A stretch of 52,161 nucleotides of DNA, taken from NCBI GenBank assembly GCA_964456745.1, contig CAYWBW010000013.1, forward strand, positions 1 through 52,161, in the 5' to 3' direction. Below the pieces are notes generated by a model. That model searched no databases. It was not told the origin of the DNA and was given only the letters and a program-made list of their open reading frames with translations. The translations under genes were made by a program, and so were the position numbers. The first letter of the stretch is position 1, and every line of letters starts with the position of its first letter. This DNA is from CAYWBW01 sp964456745 (GTDB lineage: Bacteria > Patescibacteriota > Gracilibacteria > GCA-2401425 > JAJOLG01). This document shows positions 20,220-33,257 of this stretch, in pieces.

Positions 20220-20993
20220 TTATCAAAATAGAGAGTCAGTTATTCTTTTTATTATTCATTTGTTATCTTCATCTTTTATAAATTCCTCAAGTATTCTTGT
20301 TTGTCACTTTCAAGTTATCGTTGTTTTCCAACTCACCATTGTCTCTCAAGAATTAGGATGCTCGTAAGTCTTCTCATTTACCTTGAATAATTTTTGATCC
20401 AAGTATCTTTGATATGGGAGATTCACTCAGCCTCTTTTAAACAAATATCATTTATCCCTGAGCCACTCGAATAATTTCTTTTCTCAAGATCATATCATTT
20501 TAGCAAATTCACTAACTCAGATTGTATTTCTTGCATCTCATACAGAATCATAAAAATCAGTTTTAGGTTTTGCTTCTTTTAAAATCTCTCTTTGTCTCTC
20601 ATTTTGAAGCAGTAAACTTTCTTTTTCTTCTTCGCTTTCTATTAGTTCCTCAAGTGCCTCTTTATAATTTCTTGGAAGCTTGTACTGCTTTTTGCCATTA
20701 ATTATAAAATCTTCCGCCCAGTCTCTAAATGACCTTGCTCTTTCCGATTTTATAAAAAATCAAAGTCTGATTATGCCCTTCTTAGTCCAGTAAGTAAGCC
20801 CGTTAGTATTACTAACGCTGAAGTGTTTGCCATTTATGAGCTCTTGATTTTTAGTTAGTTTGTGCTGTCTGATATTTTCTTCAGTTACTCAATATCATTC
20901 AGCCACTTGTTTTGTAGTTAAAAACCACTCATGCTTCTCACTTGGAATTATATTTAATTCCAGTCAGTTTATATTTTCTGTTATTTCATTCAT
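20220..20993 (-). CDS. Phage antirepressor with KilAC domain
   Basis: 257 residues. N-terminal DNA-binding part with 'EWFLTTKQVAEGYGVTEENIRQHKLTKNQELINGKHFSV' and 'TYWTKKGIIRLGFFIKSERARSFRDWAEDF'. A coiled-coil linker (residues 115-150) leads to the KilAC domain 'VSEFAKMIGSGEKKLFEWLRDKGYLFKRG', then 'QRYLDQKLFKVNEKTYEHPNSGETMVSWKTTITGKGQTRI'. Such proteins switch temperate phages between states. It precedes the replication gene in the operon. No repressor (CI-like) gene is seen in the window. Confidence 0.85.
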
Positions 20994-21148
20994 ATTATTT
21001 CTAATTATTTTTGTAAAAATTTATTTATTAAATCCACTTTTAAGGGAAGAAGAAACAAGCCCATGATCAGTTCTTGAGAATGTCATAGGTTTGTTTGCCG
21101 ATGATGTTTTTAAAGGCGGATTATTGGTTTATTTTTGTATTATTGTTC

Positions 21149-22084
21149 CTAAATTATCTGAGTATGTTCAGTTTGATTTGAATACTTACATGCTCTATAC
21201 GCAGGACAATTTACACATTTGCTTCTTGGACTTGTTGGATAAACTCAGTAGTTTATAGTTTCAATCATTTCATTAAGTGCTTCAATTATTACTGGTCTGT
21301 ATTCAGGCAAAACTCTTTTATCAGCCCATAGGAATTCAGACTTTGGAATATCTTCTTTTGTTACTACTTTGAGTTCTCAATCACAAATTATATCATGTTT
21401 AAGATGTACCAATAGTTGATAAAAGGTTAATTGACTCTTATATTTATCAATAGGAGTATCTCAATCAAATCACATGCAATAAAGTCTTTTTCTAAGTCAG
21501 TCTATTGAACACGCTGTTTTAGTATCAGAGATTAATCATCTTTTTTTATCAAATTCATCTAGAGTTCATCCAATCTTGTGTCACTTGTATTCAATTTCTA
21601 CTTCAGTTTGAGCTGTGTTCTCATCAAATAAGTACAAAGGTTGAAGTGATAGTTCGATAGACGCATGAATAAGTTTGTCTCACATAATCTCAGTTAATTG
21701 CTTCTTATCTCTTACTTCGGATAAATACTTTAATTCATTGTTTAACTCAGACACCTTCTTTTCTTGAAGCTCAGTTAATTTCTTTTCCTTTCAATTTTTA
21801 TCAATTTTTTTATCAAGAAGCTCTTGAAGTTTTGATTTTGTAGATTCAATTTTTTTCTTTGCATTAAATCTTACTTTAACTATACAAAATTGCTCTTTGA
21901 ATTTTTCTACTCATTGTATGTAAAGATCAAATGCAGTTCAGAATGTTAATGCATCACTTTCAGTTTCTTCAACTTTTTCATCTAGGTATTTGAGCTTGTA
22001 AAGCATTGGGCAATATTTAAAGCTCATCAATTTAGAATGTGTAATCCTGCCTTTATTTCTTTGTAGATAATTACTTTTCTTCAT
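21149..22084 (-). CDS. PD-(D/E)XK nuclease with Cys cluster (Cas4/RecB-like)
   Basis: 311 residues ending in TAG. An N-terminal 'THSKLMSFKYCPMLYKLKY' gives Cys25. The core has 'EVEIEYKGHKIGGTLDEFDKKRGLISDTKTA' (the D-x(n)-D-x-K motif, near residues 180-198). The C-terminus has Cys290, Cys293 and Cys299 (CVNCPAYRAC). Four Cys in this arrangement are the iron-sulfur site of Cas4/AddB-type nucleases. Probable role: DNA end processing or recombination in replication. Starts inside the end of the preceding small gene (14-base overlap). Confidence 0.85.
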
Positions 22085-22331
22085 TGGTCTCTTGGTTAGT
22101 TTTTGGATCTGGATTTCACTTTTCCCTGAAGGCTTGTTTGATTGAGTCTGATTTTTCTGAATCTTGCTTTATGGATCAATCTTCTTTGTCTTTTTTATAT
22201 CAAGCTGGATCTGGAGTTTCTTTACTGTTATTACTTTCTAACTCTTGCTTTCGAACTTGAATCGCTTGATTGATTTGATCCTTACTACTCTCACTGAAGT
22301 CCTTTGTAATTGAAGAGAAATCAATTTGCAT
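22071..22331 (-). CDS. Small acidic/polar phage protein
   Basis: 86 residues, start ATG, three TGA-Gly codons. Low-complexity, rich in Ser, Lys, Glu and Gln, probably disordered after residue 35. It is first in the visible phage operon, overlaps the nuclease gene by 14 bases, and could be an accessory protein for it. No family recognised. Confidence 0.55.
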
Positions 22332-22340
22332 TTTTTCTAG

Positions 22341-22664
22341 ATGTTCTAGATCTTTTGCTTTTTTGATTATTTCAATTAATTCTGATGTTTTTGAAAAGAA
22401 AATTAAAGAAATCCAATCAGAAAAAACTAAACTCCAAGATTGACTTCAAAATTTAGATTGAAAAATAAGCCGATGATATCGGAATGCATGCCGTACGGTC
22501 GAACTCCTTAAAAACCCCTTGTCTTACTGGAAAAAGCTAACTTACGAGCAAAGATGAGAACTATCGAAAATTATCTGGTCGAACTTTTTAGTCAAAGAAG
22601 AAAAGGTGCTTTCCTTTGCGGAAAACAAGCTCTTCAAATTGATAAAATCGCTAAATGTCTGAGA
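22341..22664. other. Prophage boundary DNA of raised GC, with palindromes
   Basis: Between the small phage gene and the tRNA. Beside the recombinase remnant it holds CCGAT-GAT-ATCGG (22470-22482) and the palindrome CCGTACGG (22491-22498). These lie in the recombinase frame and need no separate function. The tRNA 3' end (22665-) is the expected attachment core. The matching left attachment site is not in this window. Confidence 0.4.
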
Positions 22665-22722
22665 TGGTGGGGGAGGCGAGAATCGAACTCGCTACCAATT
22701 GGTTATGAGCCAACTGCTCTAA
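22387..22722 (+). pseudogene. Large serine recombinase C-terminal remnant (integrase), running into the tRNA
   Basis: A 111-codon open frame with no acceptable start: 'FEKKIKEIQSEKTKLQ', then 'NACRTVELLKNPLSYWKKLTYEQRGELSKIIW', 'FAENKLFKLIKSLN' and 'GDGGGGENRTR'. This is the C-terminal coiled-coil/WKKL tail of large serine integrases, and the last 18 or so residues are the antisense of the tRNA, a known sign of integration at a tRNA. TGA codons must be Gly to keep it open. The catalytic and zinc domains are absent: upstream DNA codes the 22071-22331 gene on the other strand. GC is higher than in its surroundings. It marks the prophage end and suggests the element cannot excise on its own. Confidence 0.68.
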
Positions 22723-22740
22723 CCGATGAGCTACTCCCCC
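22665..22740 (-). tRNA. tRNA-Met (CAT), CCA encoded
   Basis: 76 bases including CCA (TGG at 22665-22667 on the plus strand). The acceptor stem GGGGGAG pairs with CTCCCCC, the anticodon loop is CTCATAA, and TTCGATT is the T-loop. G1-C72 pairing argues against an initiator tRNA. Elongator Met is most likely, a lysidine-modified Ile tRNA being the alternative. It follows rplI on the same strand, and its 3' end faces the prophage, making it the likely attachment site. Confidence 0.93.
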
Positions 22741-22788
22741 GTAAATGTGAAAGAATGGAATGTATGAAAATACATCATTTTATTTTTT

Positions 22789-22821
22789 CTGTTTAAAATC
22801 AGAATGATAAATTTTAAACAG
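22789..22821 (-). terminator. Perfect 11-bp hairpin after rplI
   Basis: CTGTTTAAAAT and ATTTTAAACAG flank an 11-base loop, 9 bases past the rplI stop. No long T-run follows on the minus strand, so it may be a stabilising or processing hairpin before the tRNA rather than a strong terminator. Confidence 0.45.
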
Positions 22822-22829
22822 CATAAAAT

Positions 22830-23387
22830 CTATAAATCAATTTCCTTATTTTCTTCTGAATCTTTAGTGGGCTTCTCTAATTCATCATTTACCTGCTCTT
22901 CTTCGCTTTTTTTAGTCTTCTTATTACCTTTCTTGTCGTTTTTCTCTTCTTCTCAAGAAATCTTAATCGTTACTTTTACTGTTACTCAATCTCAAAGTGA
23001 AATTTCAATAGGATGTTCTCATGTGGTTTTAAGTTTCACGTTTTTTATAGCTTTTTTGTCTAGATTGATTTTAAATTCTTCGTCTAATTTATTAATTATG
23101 TCTTTTTCGGTAATTGATGCGTATAAATTTACTCAATCTGTTTTTGATATGAATTCAAAAGTTTTTCAGTTTATATTATCTTTTTGTTCGATAGAAGCTT
23201 GAATTCTTTCTTTTCTAAGTTTTTCTTGTGCTTGTCTTAATTCTTCTGTTTCCTTGATAATTGAATCAGAAGCTGGTACAGCAAGTCTGTTTGGAATTAA
23301 GTAATTTCTAAGATATCAAGGCTTTACGTCTTTAATATCTCATGCATTGGCTATTCATTGGATATTTTCTATAAATACTACTTTCAT
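22830..23387 (-). CDS. rplI: 50S ribosomal protein L9 (bL9) with extended acidic tail
   Basis: 185 residues ending in TAG. N-domain 'MKVVFIENIQGIANAGDIKDVKPGYLRNYLIPNRLAVPAS' is diagnostic for bL9 (rRNA binding). The connecting helix and C-domain follow ('ITEKDIINKLDEEFKINLDKKAIKNVKLKTTGEHPIEISL'). About 35 extra Lys/Glu-rich residues extend the C-terminus past the usual 150. The first chromosomal gene beyond the tRNA. Confidence 0.95.
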
Positions 23388-23591
23388 GGAATACATAGTT
23401 AAAAATTGCTAGCAAATTGTATAAATATTTAGTCAATTGTCAAAAGGTTTTTTTGCCTTTTAAAAAAGCATTTATTAATATAAATTTGACAATGGGTGAG
23501 TATGTTCACATTTCTATATTGGAATGTTTTATAAATACTTAGTAAGCTCCTAGGCTTAGATAAAATATCAAAATTATTAGATTTTGTTTAA

Positions 23592-26500
23592 ATGAATTGA
23601 TTATTGAAGAAATTATTGTCCAGTTTCCTTGTATTTGCTCTAATTTTGCCATATTTTTACTGATATAGTAATTTTTTATTAAGCGCAAATAATCATTTTG
23701 CAGGTAATTTAGAAAGAAAAAAACTTGTTGCAATTCTTGTTGATGACAATATTTATGTAAATCGTGATGTAAGAGTTGAAATAAAAAGATGGGCTTCTCA
23801 AATATGAACTCGTCTTGAGAATTCTAAGGCAATTATTTATAGACTTGGGGCAGGTGAAGATGAAAGAAGTGTGTATGAAAGACTTGAGCATTTATATTTT
23901 GATTGAGAAGTTTCTTGAAATACTGAGAGTTATTTGGATTGAGTGGTAATCATTTGAGATATTCCACTAGCAAAAGTTCAAGTAAGGCAAAACACATCTT
24001 TAAAGGAATCTGTTTTCCCATATACAGATTTTGTAGATAAATATTTTGTTCTTGATGAAGCTTGATATTTTAAAAGGCAAGATGAAGTGTCTGATGCTAA
24101 AGCAGAAATTTGGCATTGAATTATTAGACCTAAGAATTGAGATATGTGAAATCTGAGTTTTTATCAAAATTACTTTTATAAATTAAATTCTTATTATTCT
24201 TGAAATATTAGTAATGAAGATAAAATACTTTTTGCTGATTTAGATGAAGAATATAAATTTGTTAATAAAGATCTTTTAAAGCAATATTTAAAAATTCCAG
24301 AGTTTGATTTTCGTATTGCTTACAAAAAATTTAGTAGTGAAATGCTTTCAGGTTTAAGTACTAGTTTTTGGTGAGAAATGGGTGAAACAGAAGATGTTAA
24401 GATGAATTCTAGATTTCAAAATGTGAATATTGAAAATGATGTTTTCGCAATAAATCAAATTAAAAAACTTCTTCCAAGATTTACAGATGTTTTAAAATGA
24501 TATATAGAAAAAGTTAATGATTTTAGAGAAATTACTTGAAGATGGGATGGTGATAAGTGAGATACTTTGCCTCAACTTATTACTATTAAAGATGAAATTT
24601 CCCGCGTATATATAAAATCTATAAATGAGATATATAAAAATGAAATAATAAAATTTGTTGAACGTAGGTGGCAGCACAATATTAATGTTTATCCTTGAAT
24701 AGAGAAGGCAGAAGATTGCTCTAGAGTTCGTTGAACGCCTTTGGATAATTATTCTTCAAAACAAGTTGAGTTTTCTAGTATGTTTAATAATGGAGAGCAG
24801 TCAGCAGAACCTATTGATATTTGATGAATACCAACATATACGCTTTGTCATACTCCTTATAGTAGCGACTTTGTTACAATATCTTCATTGGTTGTACATA
24901 ATCAACCGAGTGAGGAGATTATAGATTTAATTACATCATCACCAAGAATAAGGTCAGTTCCTATTGATTGAAGACATTTATTGTCTTTTAGGTGAAATAA
25001 TTGAGAAGTGGTAATTTTTTTACCTAATCTTTTTAATGCTGAAAGCTTGTCTGGATATCTAGCTCAATATTTTGAATATTTAGAAAATGCTATGAGCTTA
25101 GACACAGAGCCATGATCAGCGCCAGATCTTGATTATATTGCTAATGTTCTTGAAGGAACTTTTAATGAATATTCACAATGGAGATCTTTAAATATTAATG
25201 AAAAATATAAATCAATTTTATTAGAGCATTGATTATGAAAAAACATTCAGACATTTGATTTCAGTAAACCTGAGCCTTATAAGTTGTTTTATTTGAGAAA
25301 TTCTTATTGAGATTGAGATTGAATTTCTTTTAAGGCTTTAAGTTCGGATGCAATAAATTTAGAAGATATTTATTGAACTGGTTGATTTCTTGATGCAGAT
25401 GATACAGGTTCAGATATTGAAGAAAAATGTTGACCAATTACTTGAGTACCTTTGCCTGAATGGTTTGAGGCTATAGAGTGTTGGCTTGAAGACATAAAGG
25501 ATTTTGATTTTAAGTCATGTGGCCCGGGATGAGATATGGATTTTGAAGAATTTTTAGCAAATAGTTCAGAGAAATTAGAAAATTTTTGAGAAAATTTTGA
25601 AAATACAGTTGGAATTTATTGAGATGAAGATGAGCAAGATGTTAATGAAAATGAAGAGATTGAGTATTTTCCAAGAAATATTGTTTCAGTTGTAAATAGG
25701 ACAGAGAGTATTATTGTGAAGATTGTTGAAAATGGGATTTGAATTAATGATTTTAGAGAGATTACAATTAATTCTAGTTCTTGAATTGAGGTTTTAAATG
25801 AAGATATAAATACAGATAAAGTTTGAATACAAGTGCCATTTTTTTGAAATGCTTTAGAAATAAATGTGAAATGACATAAGAATCTGAATTGATATTTAAC
25901 TTTAGAAACACCATGATTGCAAGCAAGTATACCAGTTAGTATTGTTGATAAAATTGCATTTAAAGTAGTAAAATTAAGTGATAAATCTTTTCCAAATTCT
26001 GACTACAATGCTATCTTTTTCAAAGTTGAAACAGTTGATGAGCGTTGAGGACATATAAATTATAACTGACCTATTTCTTTAAAAGCAAGCAAGGAAACTG
26101 TGTTGCTTAAAGACAATGTTTTATATATTGAAAATTGAACTGCAGAAAGTTTTGTGGCTAGCAGTGAGGAAACAGCCTCTTTTTTAGTTTCATCTGACTA
26201 TTTTCAGCCTAAGAAAATAAATTTACAGTTTAATATTGAGCCAGAAGTTGTAGCAGATCAGCAAGTAGCTAGCGAGCCAGTAGAGGAGGTGAAAATATCT
26301 CAAGACGATATTGAAAATTCAAATTTTATTTCATGATATTTAATATGAAATGATTATGCAGATCAGAAATTTTGAATAGCATATGATTTCATTGAAAAAT
26401 GAAATACGGTAGTTGTTGCTTCCACGCTAAATACTGAAATTTTAGATTTATCTTTTTTACTTAAAGATAACTGAAGTTTTGAAATAAATAACCAAAATTA

Positions 26501-29500
26501 TAAAGTTTGACTTGCTAACAATTCTTTTTATGAATTTTATGTTTATGATCAAAATAGTCTTGAAGAAAAATGATCTTGGAGTTTAAATTTGTGAAATATA
26601 AAATGACAAATAAATCTTGAGACATGAAAGAATCTTAGAGTTGTAAGTTCGTGAGATACAGAATATGTTTACATAGATGATTTGATTTTAGGATGATTTT
26701 CTAGTCAAAAAGCAGATATTTATAGTGCAAATTTAGATAGTGAGATAGTTTCTATTATAAATTGAGTTTCTGTTGTTTTTTACTTGTACTGAGAAAAGAT
26801 TTTCACTTTAGATATAAAACAAGCAGAGATTGAAAATGTTTCTAGTTCTTTTAAATTATCGATGTGAAATTATGAAATTAGTACTAAATCTTCAAGCTTT
26901 TCAGAAAGAAGTTGAACTGAGAGAAATTATTTTTGAAATTGATTTTCTTATGATGAAAAAGCAATTTTGAAAATGGCGTGAAATCAAATTTTTTGAGAAA
27001 GTTTGAAATCAGAGAATTGAATATTTTCCATTGTTGTTTGAGACCCAACTTATAAAATGTGAGTAGAGCAAGATGCTTCCTGATATGATCAAACTATATG
27101 AAAAGAAATATATAATTGAGATTATGATGTTTTAGAAATTGAACCCATAGATTATAATTGAGATTTTGATCAAGATTTGCTTATATATGATGAAAAATGA
27201 TATTTAAATTTGTTAGAGTGATCTAATTGATCTTTTATATCTAGATGAGCACTGGCTTATTTTGAAAGCTATGTAAATGCAATTTTAGCAAATGATATAG
27301 ATTGAGATTGAGATGAGGATATACTAATTGCTCTTGAAAATTGAAGATTGAAATATTTGAGAAATCAAAATTGAAAATTTATAAATGATGAGTTTTCTAT
27401 AAATGTAAATGCAAATTCAATTAGACATTTAGATATATTTGATTTGGATAGAGATTGACTTAGAGATATTATCTTATCAAATTCAAAAAGTCAGATTTTA
27501 ATTTTTTATTGAGGATCTAGCTGAAGATATAGTGTAATTTATTCAGAATGAAATGAGGAAAACGAAAAAACACTTAGATTTTCACTAGATAAAACTTATA
27601 ATTACGCACATGTAATTCTTAATGGGAAACATGAAAAATTAGTTCCAATTTTTAGCTGAAGATCGGGTTATCAATTAGAGTCAACAGAGTTGGCAACAGA
27701 GGATGAAGATGGTGAAATAGCAGCTTATTGATTAGATGATTTAATTGATATTAATAAACAGATATGGTGATCAGATGGTAACAGTGAAGATGATTATTCT
27801 CAAAGTGTTCAGGATCAGTTTAATGATAGTATCGAGGGTATTAATAATATGCTTGCATGACTTTCAAATGATATATCAAATCTAACTTGTAGTAAGTGAG
27901 GTTGTATTAATGCTCCAATGAATTATGCATTCATGGTTCCTTGAAAAGTGTCAATTCCAGCAGGAGTTTGAGCAGAAATTTGAGAAGCAGTATGAATTTT
28001 AACACAGACTCCTGTTTGATGAATTCCAGTTTTTTGAATGGCAATGAGGCCATACGCAATACCTTGCTTTGCTGGATCGTGTTATGGTATGGGATGATTG
28101 TTTAGATTTTATCTTTCTCCTACGATTACATGAGGTTTATGATTTTCTTATTGTTTGTGAAGTTCAATGACAGCAACAGCACAGAATTCATCTTCTATGT
28201 GTTTTGCAACCACGCTGCCAATTGAATGAGCTATTTGTAAGAAAGATGAAAAGGCTGATTTGAATAATGAAATAGGTGAGGCTTTGGATAATTTTAATAA
28301 AGAATGAAAATTAGATTTCAAAAATACTGTTTCAAATACAAATCAGCAAGATTTTGATAATGCTTACTCTGTTTGAATTGAATGATTTATTCCAAAGTTA
28401 TATGAACCAAAATCTAATAATACTGTACAAGGATTTTCAAAAACTTTTTTATCAGATTGGGCTGATAAACAAGTTGAAGAGATTTCTAACAAACTTCTTA
28501 CCTTGCCGATGATGAAACTTGTTCTTCCGGATATTCCTTGATCAATGAAGTGAATGTGAGATGATGATTCTAAAGTAGATGTTACTTGAGACAAGACTAA
28601 ATCTGATCTTATCAAAAAGTTTAAAAAAGATAATGTTCCAGCTTGAAATTTATCAAATCAAGAGTCAAAATGAATATTAGTGTGAAATGAGCAGCGAAAG
28701 AATGCAAAGGAATTAACTAAGGATTTTAGTGATGCAAAAAAAGATCTTTCTTCCAGTGTAAAATGAGTAGAATCAAGTTTTGACAATGCATTTAATGAGA
28801 TTCAAAAAATTCCATTTTTGACTGTAAAAAAAGAGAAAATTTTATTAAATATTCCATGGGTTGATATTTCTCGTTTAGCTTCGATTATTATTGTAATGGA
28901 TGATTGGTTGGTAGATTCTAAGAAAACAATTGTTGATAAAATTGGGGCAATGTGATCTGCGAAAGATTGTGCTGAATTTGCAGCATATGAAATTGAAGAC
29001 TATAGAACAAATAAAAGTGATTATTGAAATTGTAGTGAAGCAAGAGATATTGTGGATGCTCAGGCATTTGTGGATTCTGTAGAGAAAGAATTAGAAACCC
29101 TTAGGTCATATTCTAGATTTCCAAAAATGTTGGCAAAATATAGATATGGGCGAGCAATGTATGTTAATGAAGCAATTGAAATAGTTAATTGTTTTAGTGA
29201 TATTCTTGGTGGGTGGTTTGTTAGAAATAAGATTAGAGCACAAAAATATGTTGAGCTATATAAAACCATAAAGAGTATTTTAGATCTTTTAAAGAATTTT
29301 ACTTTAATTTATGAATGATATAAAAGTTCATGTGAACCTTGTAAGGCAACAACTTATCAATCAAATTTTTCAATGGCAAAGATATTTTTCTCTATTGTTC
29401 CAACTCCACCGATTATTGAGTTTCCTTCTTGGCCAGATATAGTTTTTGATCTTTCTGATATTCAGGCTTGAGTTGAAATTCCTTTGCCAGCTCCTAGTTT

Positions 29501-32500
29501 TAAATTTGTTGAACTAACATTTGATCTAAATCTTCCTCCTTTAGATTTTGGAAATTTGAAGATTCCAAAACTTCCTCATTTCCCTCCTCTTCCAGAGCTT
29601 CCCGACCTTCCTCATTTTCCTGCAATACAAACACCTCAACTTCCTGATTTGCCACCACCACCAACTTTACCAGATTTTCCTTGATTTTTAATTGATCTTT
29701 CAAAAAGCATTCAGCTTATTTTAAAACTTTATTGTTTGATTTTTGAAAAATGACTTTTTGTTTATGAAGAGTGAATGCTTAAAGAGATAATTGAATGAAT
29801 GACTAATAGAAGTAGTTCTATAATGTTACCTGAAGATTTTAATTTTTTACAATATCCTGAAGCTAGTTACTCTATAATAAGCGAGATTTGAGTAAATACT
29901 CATATGAATTTAGAGCTTGAGACATGAGAAGATATTTATAAGTTTTTGAAAGATATTGCAAATGAGTGGAATAGCATTAATACAAATTTGAAAAATGAAT
30001 TGCATGAATTTAAGTCATGAGCTCAGCAACAAATTGATGGTGAGATCAAAAGTATTCAAAAATCTATTGATAATAAGGTAAAAGATACACAAGATGATAT
30101 AGATGACAGTTTAAACTTTGATAAACAATCTTATAAACCTGATTTTGAAAATCTTAATTTTATTAAAAATAGTCTTATTTGATATAGGGCAGATACTAGC
30201 AAGCTTAATATTAGTAATTTATTAGTGCTTCAAGATTCGGTATTAAATAGTTTAGAAATATGAAAATCCAATTTGATAAGTAATAAAGATGATAACTACA
30301 AACATGAGATTTCAAAGAATGTAGCTGATATTAATTTAAAATGAGATAAAACAAGTTTTCTTACAAATAAAATGACTAAAACTCATGTGAAAAGTCTTAA
30401 GAGTCAGTTAAGATGATTTGGATGAAATCGTGTTCCGCAACCCGTTGAACTGAACCAGGGTTTATGATTTGCTTATGGGATTTGAGTTTCAGTCTTTTTT
30501 AAAGAATTTCATTGAATTAATAGAGATTTAGTTTGATCTGAGGTGCAAGTCATGTGATTTGATTCAATTGATATACAAAGAAGAGCTGTAAATTTATTTA
30601 GATCAGAAATCATTTGAAATGAGCTTATTGTAGAATGGAAAAATGAAGATGACATAAGTTCTTATATTATTGAGGTGAAAGATAAGATAAATTGATATGA
30701 TCATTCTATGGAAGATTTTACACAGTCACTTATATATGTAATTTATAAATGAGAGATTCCAGAATGATTGGTGCAAACACTCCAGGATAAGCCTTGAGCG
30801 TTAGTTAAAATAGAAAAATATGAAGATTCTCAATTAAGAATTAAACTAGATAGAAATTGGTATTTTGCAAAAATAAATTGAGTAATTTGAAACGATGTTA
30901 TATGAACCAGTTCAGTTAATAGGATTTTAAGTGCAAAAGATGTTCAGACTATATCTATAATTAATTCAGATAAGAAAGAAAAAAGGCTTATACCAGTTCT
31001 AATTGATAATGTTATTTCTATTTGAAGTGATGATGAAGTTGTTTCTTGGGATATTGATTGAGATTGAATTTTTGAGAGTATTTGAAATGATATTGTGATT
31101 CCTGCTAGACAAAGACTTGAAAGTTTTAATGTAACAGCTTCAATTATAGATTTCAGTATATGAATAAATTTAATTCAAGAAGTTGAAATTGAAGTTTTTT
31201 CTCCTGATATTTCATTGTTAACTCATTACCATGATAAAATTGTATGAACTATTTATCCTATTTATGATAATTATCCAGTTTCATTATTGATTAGTGATAA
31301 TGATGATTTTAGCATTTATTGAGAGACATTTTATACAGATGAAAATTGACGTTTTGAGATAGATAGAGACGATATAAAAAATTATAAAAATATTTACGAT
31401 TCTTCTTGAGATTCTATAGCAAAGATTGATTTAATTAATAAAAAAATAATTCCAGAACCATGATATCATTTAGAATTTTTTGCTTCAGAAGATTGAAAAT
31501 TTTCTAGAATTTCTATTATGAAATGAAATGAGATTCAGATAAATATTTTTACTTTAGTAAAAGATGCTGCACTAGAAGAGGTTGATTGAGATTTGGATTT
31601 AAAAAATGAAAGTTCGAAAATATTTATAAAAGATGTGAATCAAGATGATGACATAGATCTTGCAATTCTTAAATGAATTCAAAATTATAATTGAGCTATG
31701 GTGATTAATAAGAATTGAATAGAGCTTGCACTTATTTCAAATAAATGAGAGGTAATACTATATAATTGAGCTAATGTGAGAATCAAGCAGTGAGCAGATT
31801 CAAGTTTTGTTTTTGAAGTTTTATTTAATTGAATTGTTATTTTTGAATTTTATATTTGAGTTAAGCTAGAGGAGGATGGTGCCATTTCATCTAATAATAT
31901 AATTCCAAATTTTAAAGCTTGAGATATGAAAGTTGTTAAATTTGATTGAAAATTATCTCCAGTATATTTAGCTTCTTTAGAAAAAACCAAAGCTGAAGTT
32001 AAAAGTTCTGAAATAACTACAGTTGATCAGATTAAACAGTTTTCCAATGAATGAATATTGCCATTTTGAGATGTTGCATCTGATCATCCAGCAAGAGATG
32101 CAATTTTGGAACTGTATAGAAGAAATATTATTGAATGATATACGGATAAAACCTTTAGACCATGAAGAAAAATATCAAGAGCAGAATTTGTAAAAATAGT
32201 TCTTTGAGCAACTGATTGTAGAGATTGTACTAGACCAACTAGAGAAGATAAGCAAGGATTTTTAAGAAAACCTTTTCCTGATGTAAATCTTTATGATTGG
32301 TTTTTCTTTTGTATTTCAAAGGCTAAAAAATTAAGTATGGTAACATGATATTTAAGCGATGGGCTTTTTAGGCCTCATAAAAATATATCTAGATGAGAAG
32401 CAGTCGCTATACTGCTTAGACAATCTGACATTAAAATTGATAAATTTAGAAATACTATTAAAGATGTTAAAAATGAGCATTGGTTTAAGGATTATATTCA

Positions 32501-33257
32501 AACAGCGGTTGATATATGATTAATTTTTGAAGAAGATTCTTATGTTAGCCCATTGGAAGAAATTACGAGATGAGAATTTACTTTGATAACAACAAGACTT
32601 TTATCTCTTCAAGATTGTCAAATGAATGATAAAAATAAAAATCAAATACCAGATTATCTTGAATTTGAAAATTGAACTTGAGAAAACAAATGGGCAAAGG
32701 CATCTATATATAATTTTTTAGCCAAAATTTGAAAAAGTACAGATTTTTATGAAAGGTTGCAAGGGTCACCAAAATTTTTGAATAATCTGTTACAATATTA
32801 TGATGATTATTTGAATGATGAGATAACAAAAGAATCTTTTGTAAATTATATTGATCAGTTAGATATAATATTACCTAATTTTAGCGACTTTCCTGAAACT
32901 GATGTATCAATTTATCCAGACGATGGTGATATGTTATTTCCTCCATACACATATGATGATTCATCACTAGCTCAAGATTTATATGACGACCCATTACTCA
33001 CTCCTGACTCAGACGATGATGACCCTTCACTCACTCCTGATCCAGATGATTTTGTGCCATCTTACCCAGTGATTACTGATTTACCTGATCCACAAACATC
33101 AGATCCAGATCCGTATCCGTTTGAACCAGTGGCTTGTGTTTTTATAGAAGATGTAAGCAATTTATGAAGTTGAGATTGAAATATTAAGATTTTTTGAATT
33201 ATCGTATCTGAAGATAGGCAATTAATTTTCTCTAAATCAAGAGAAAGCGTAAAATAA
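23592..33257 (+). CDS. Giant secreted surface protein: gingipain-like N-domain, FG-GAP, Pro-rich and three SLH domains
   Basis: 3221 residues in one frame (checked at both ends and at several internal points). N-terminal signal peptide (MNGLLKKLLSSFLVFALILP). Residues 45-250 (KLVAILVDDNIY, VVIIGDIPLAKV, AEIWHGIIRP) resemble the alpha/beta core of C25-like surface proteins of other Patescibacteria; the peptidase dyad is not evident. Around 1235-1300 lie calcium-type FG-GAP/VCBS repeats (DIDGDGDEDILI, DLDRDGLRDIIL). About 1430-1550 is a Cys-bearing hydrophobic module. About 1935-2035 is Pro-rich. Residues 2826-3005 hold three SLH domains (for example GYTDKTFRPGRKISRAEF), a cell-wall anchor. The end is Asp/Pro-rich. 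Likely an adhesin or envelope-bound giant protein. Divergent from rplI. Confidence 0.85.

Noticed and set aside
20994..21148. A possible 21-codon gene (MTFSRTDHG...) upstream of the antirepressor.
   Set aside because: Too short, no motif, no start signal of note; the stretch reads as spacer.
22554..22796. A plus-strand ATG-started ORF across the tRNA (with 'GRRESNSLPIGYEPTAL').
   Set aside because: That text is the well-known false translation of an antisense tRNA; the frame also differs from the recombinase remnant.
23451..23480. AAAAGG...CCTTTT hairpin as a terminator.
   Set aside because: It lies between two divergent genes (rplI and the surface protein), where no transcript should end.
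29500..29703. Antisense ORF rich in Glu opposite the giant surface gene.
   Set aside because: It is the mirror of the Pro-rich segment in the confirmed frame.
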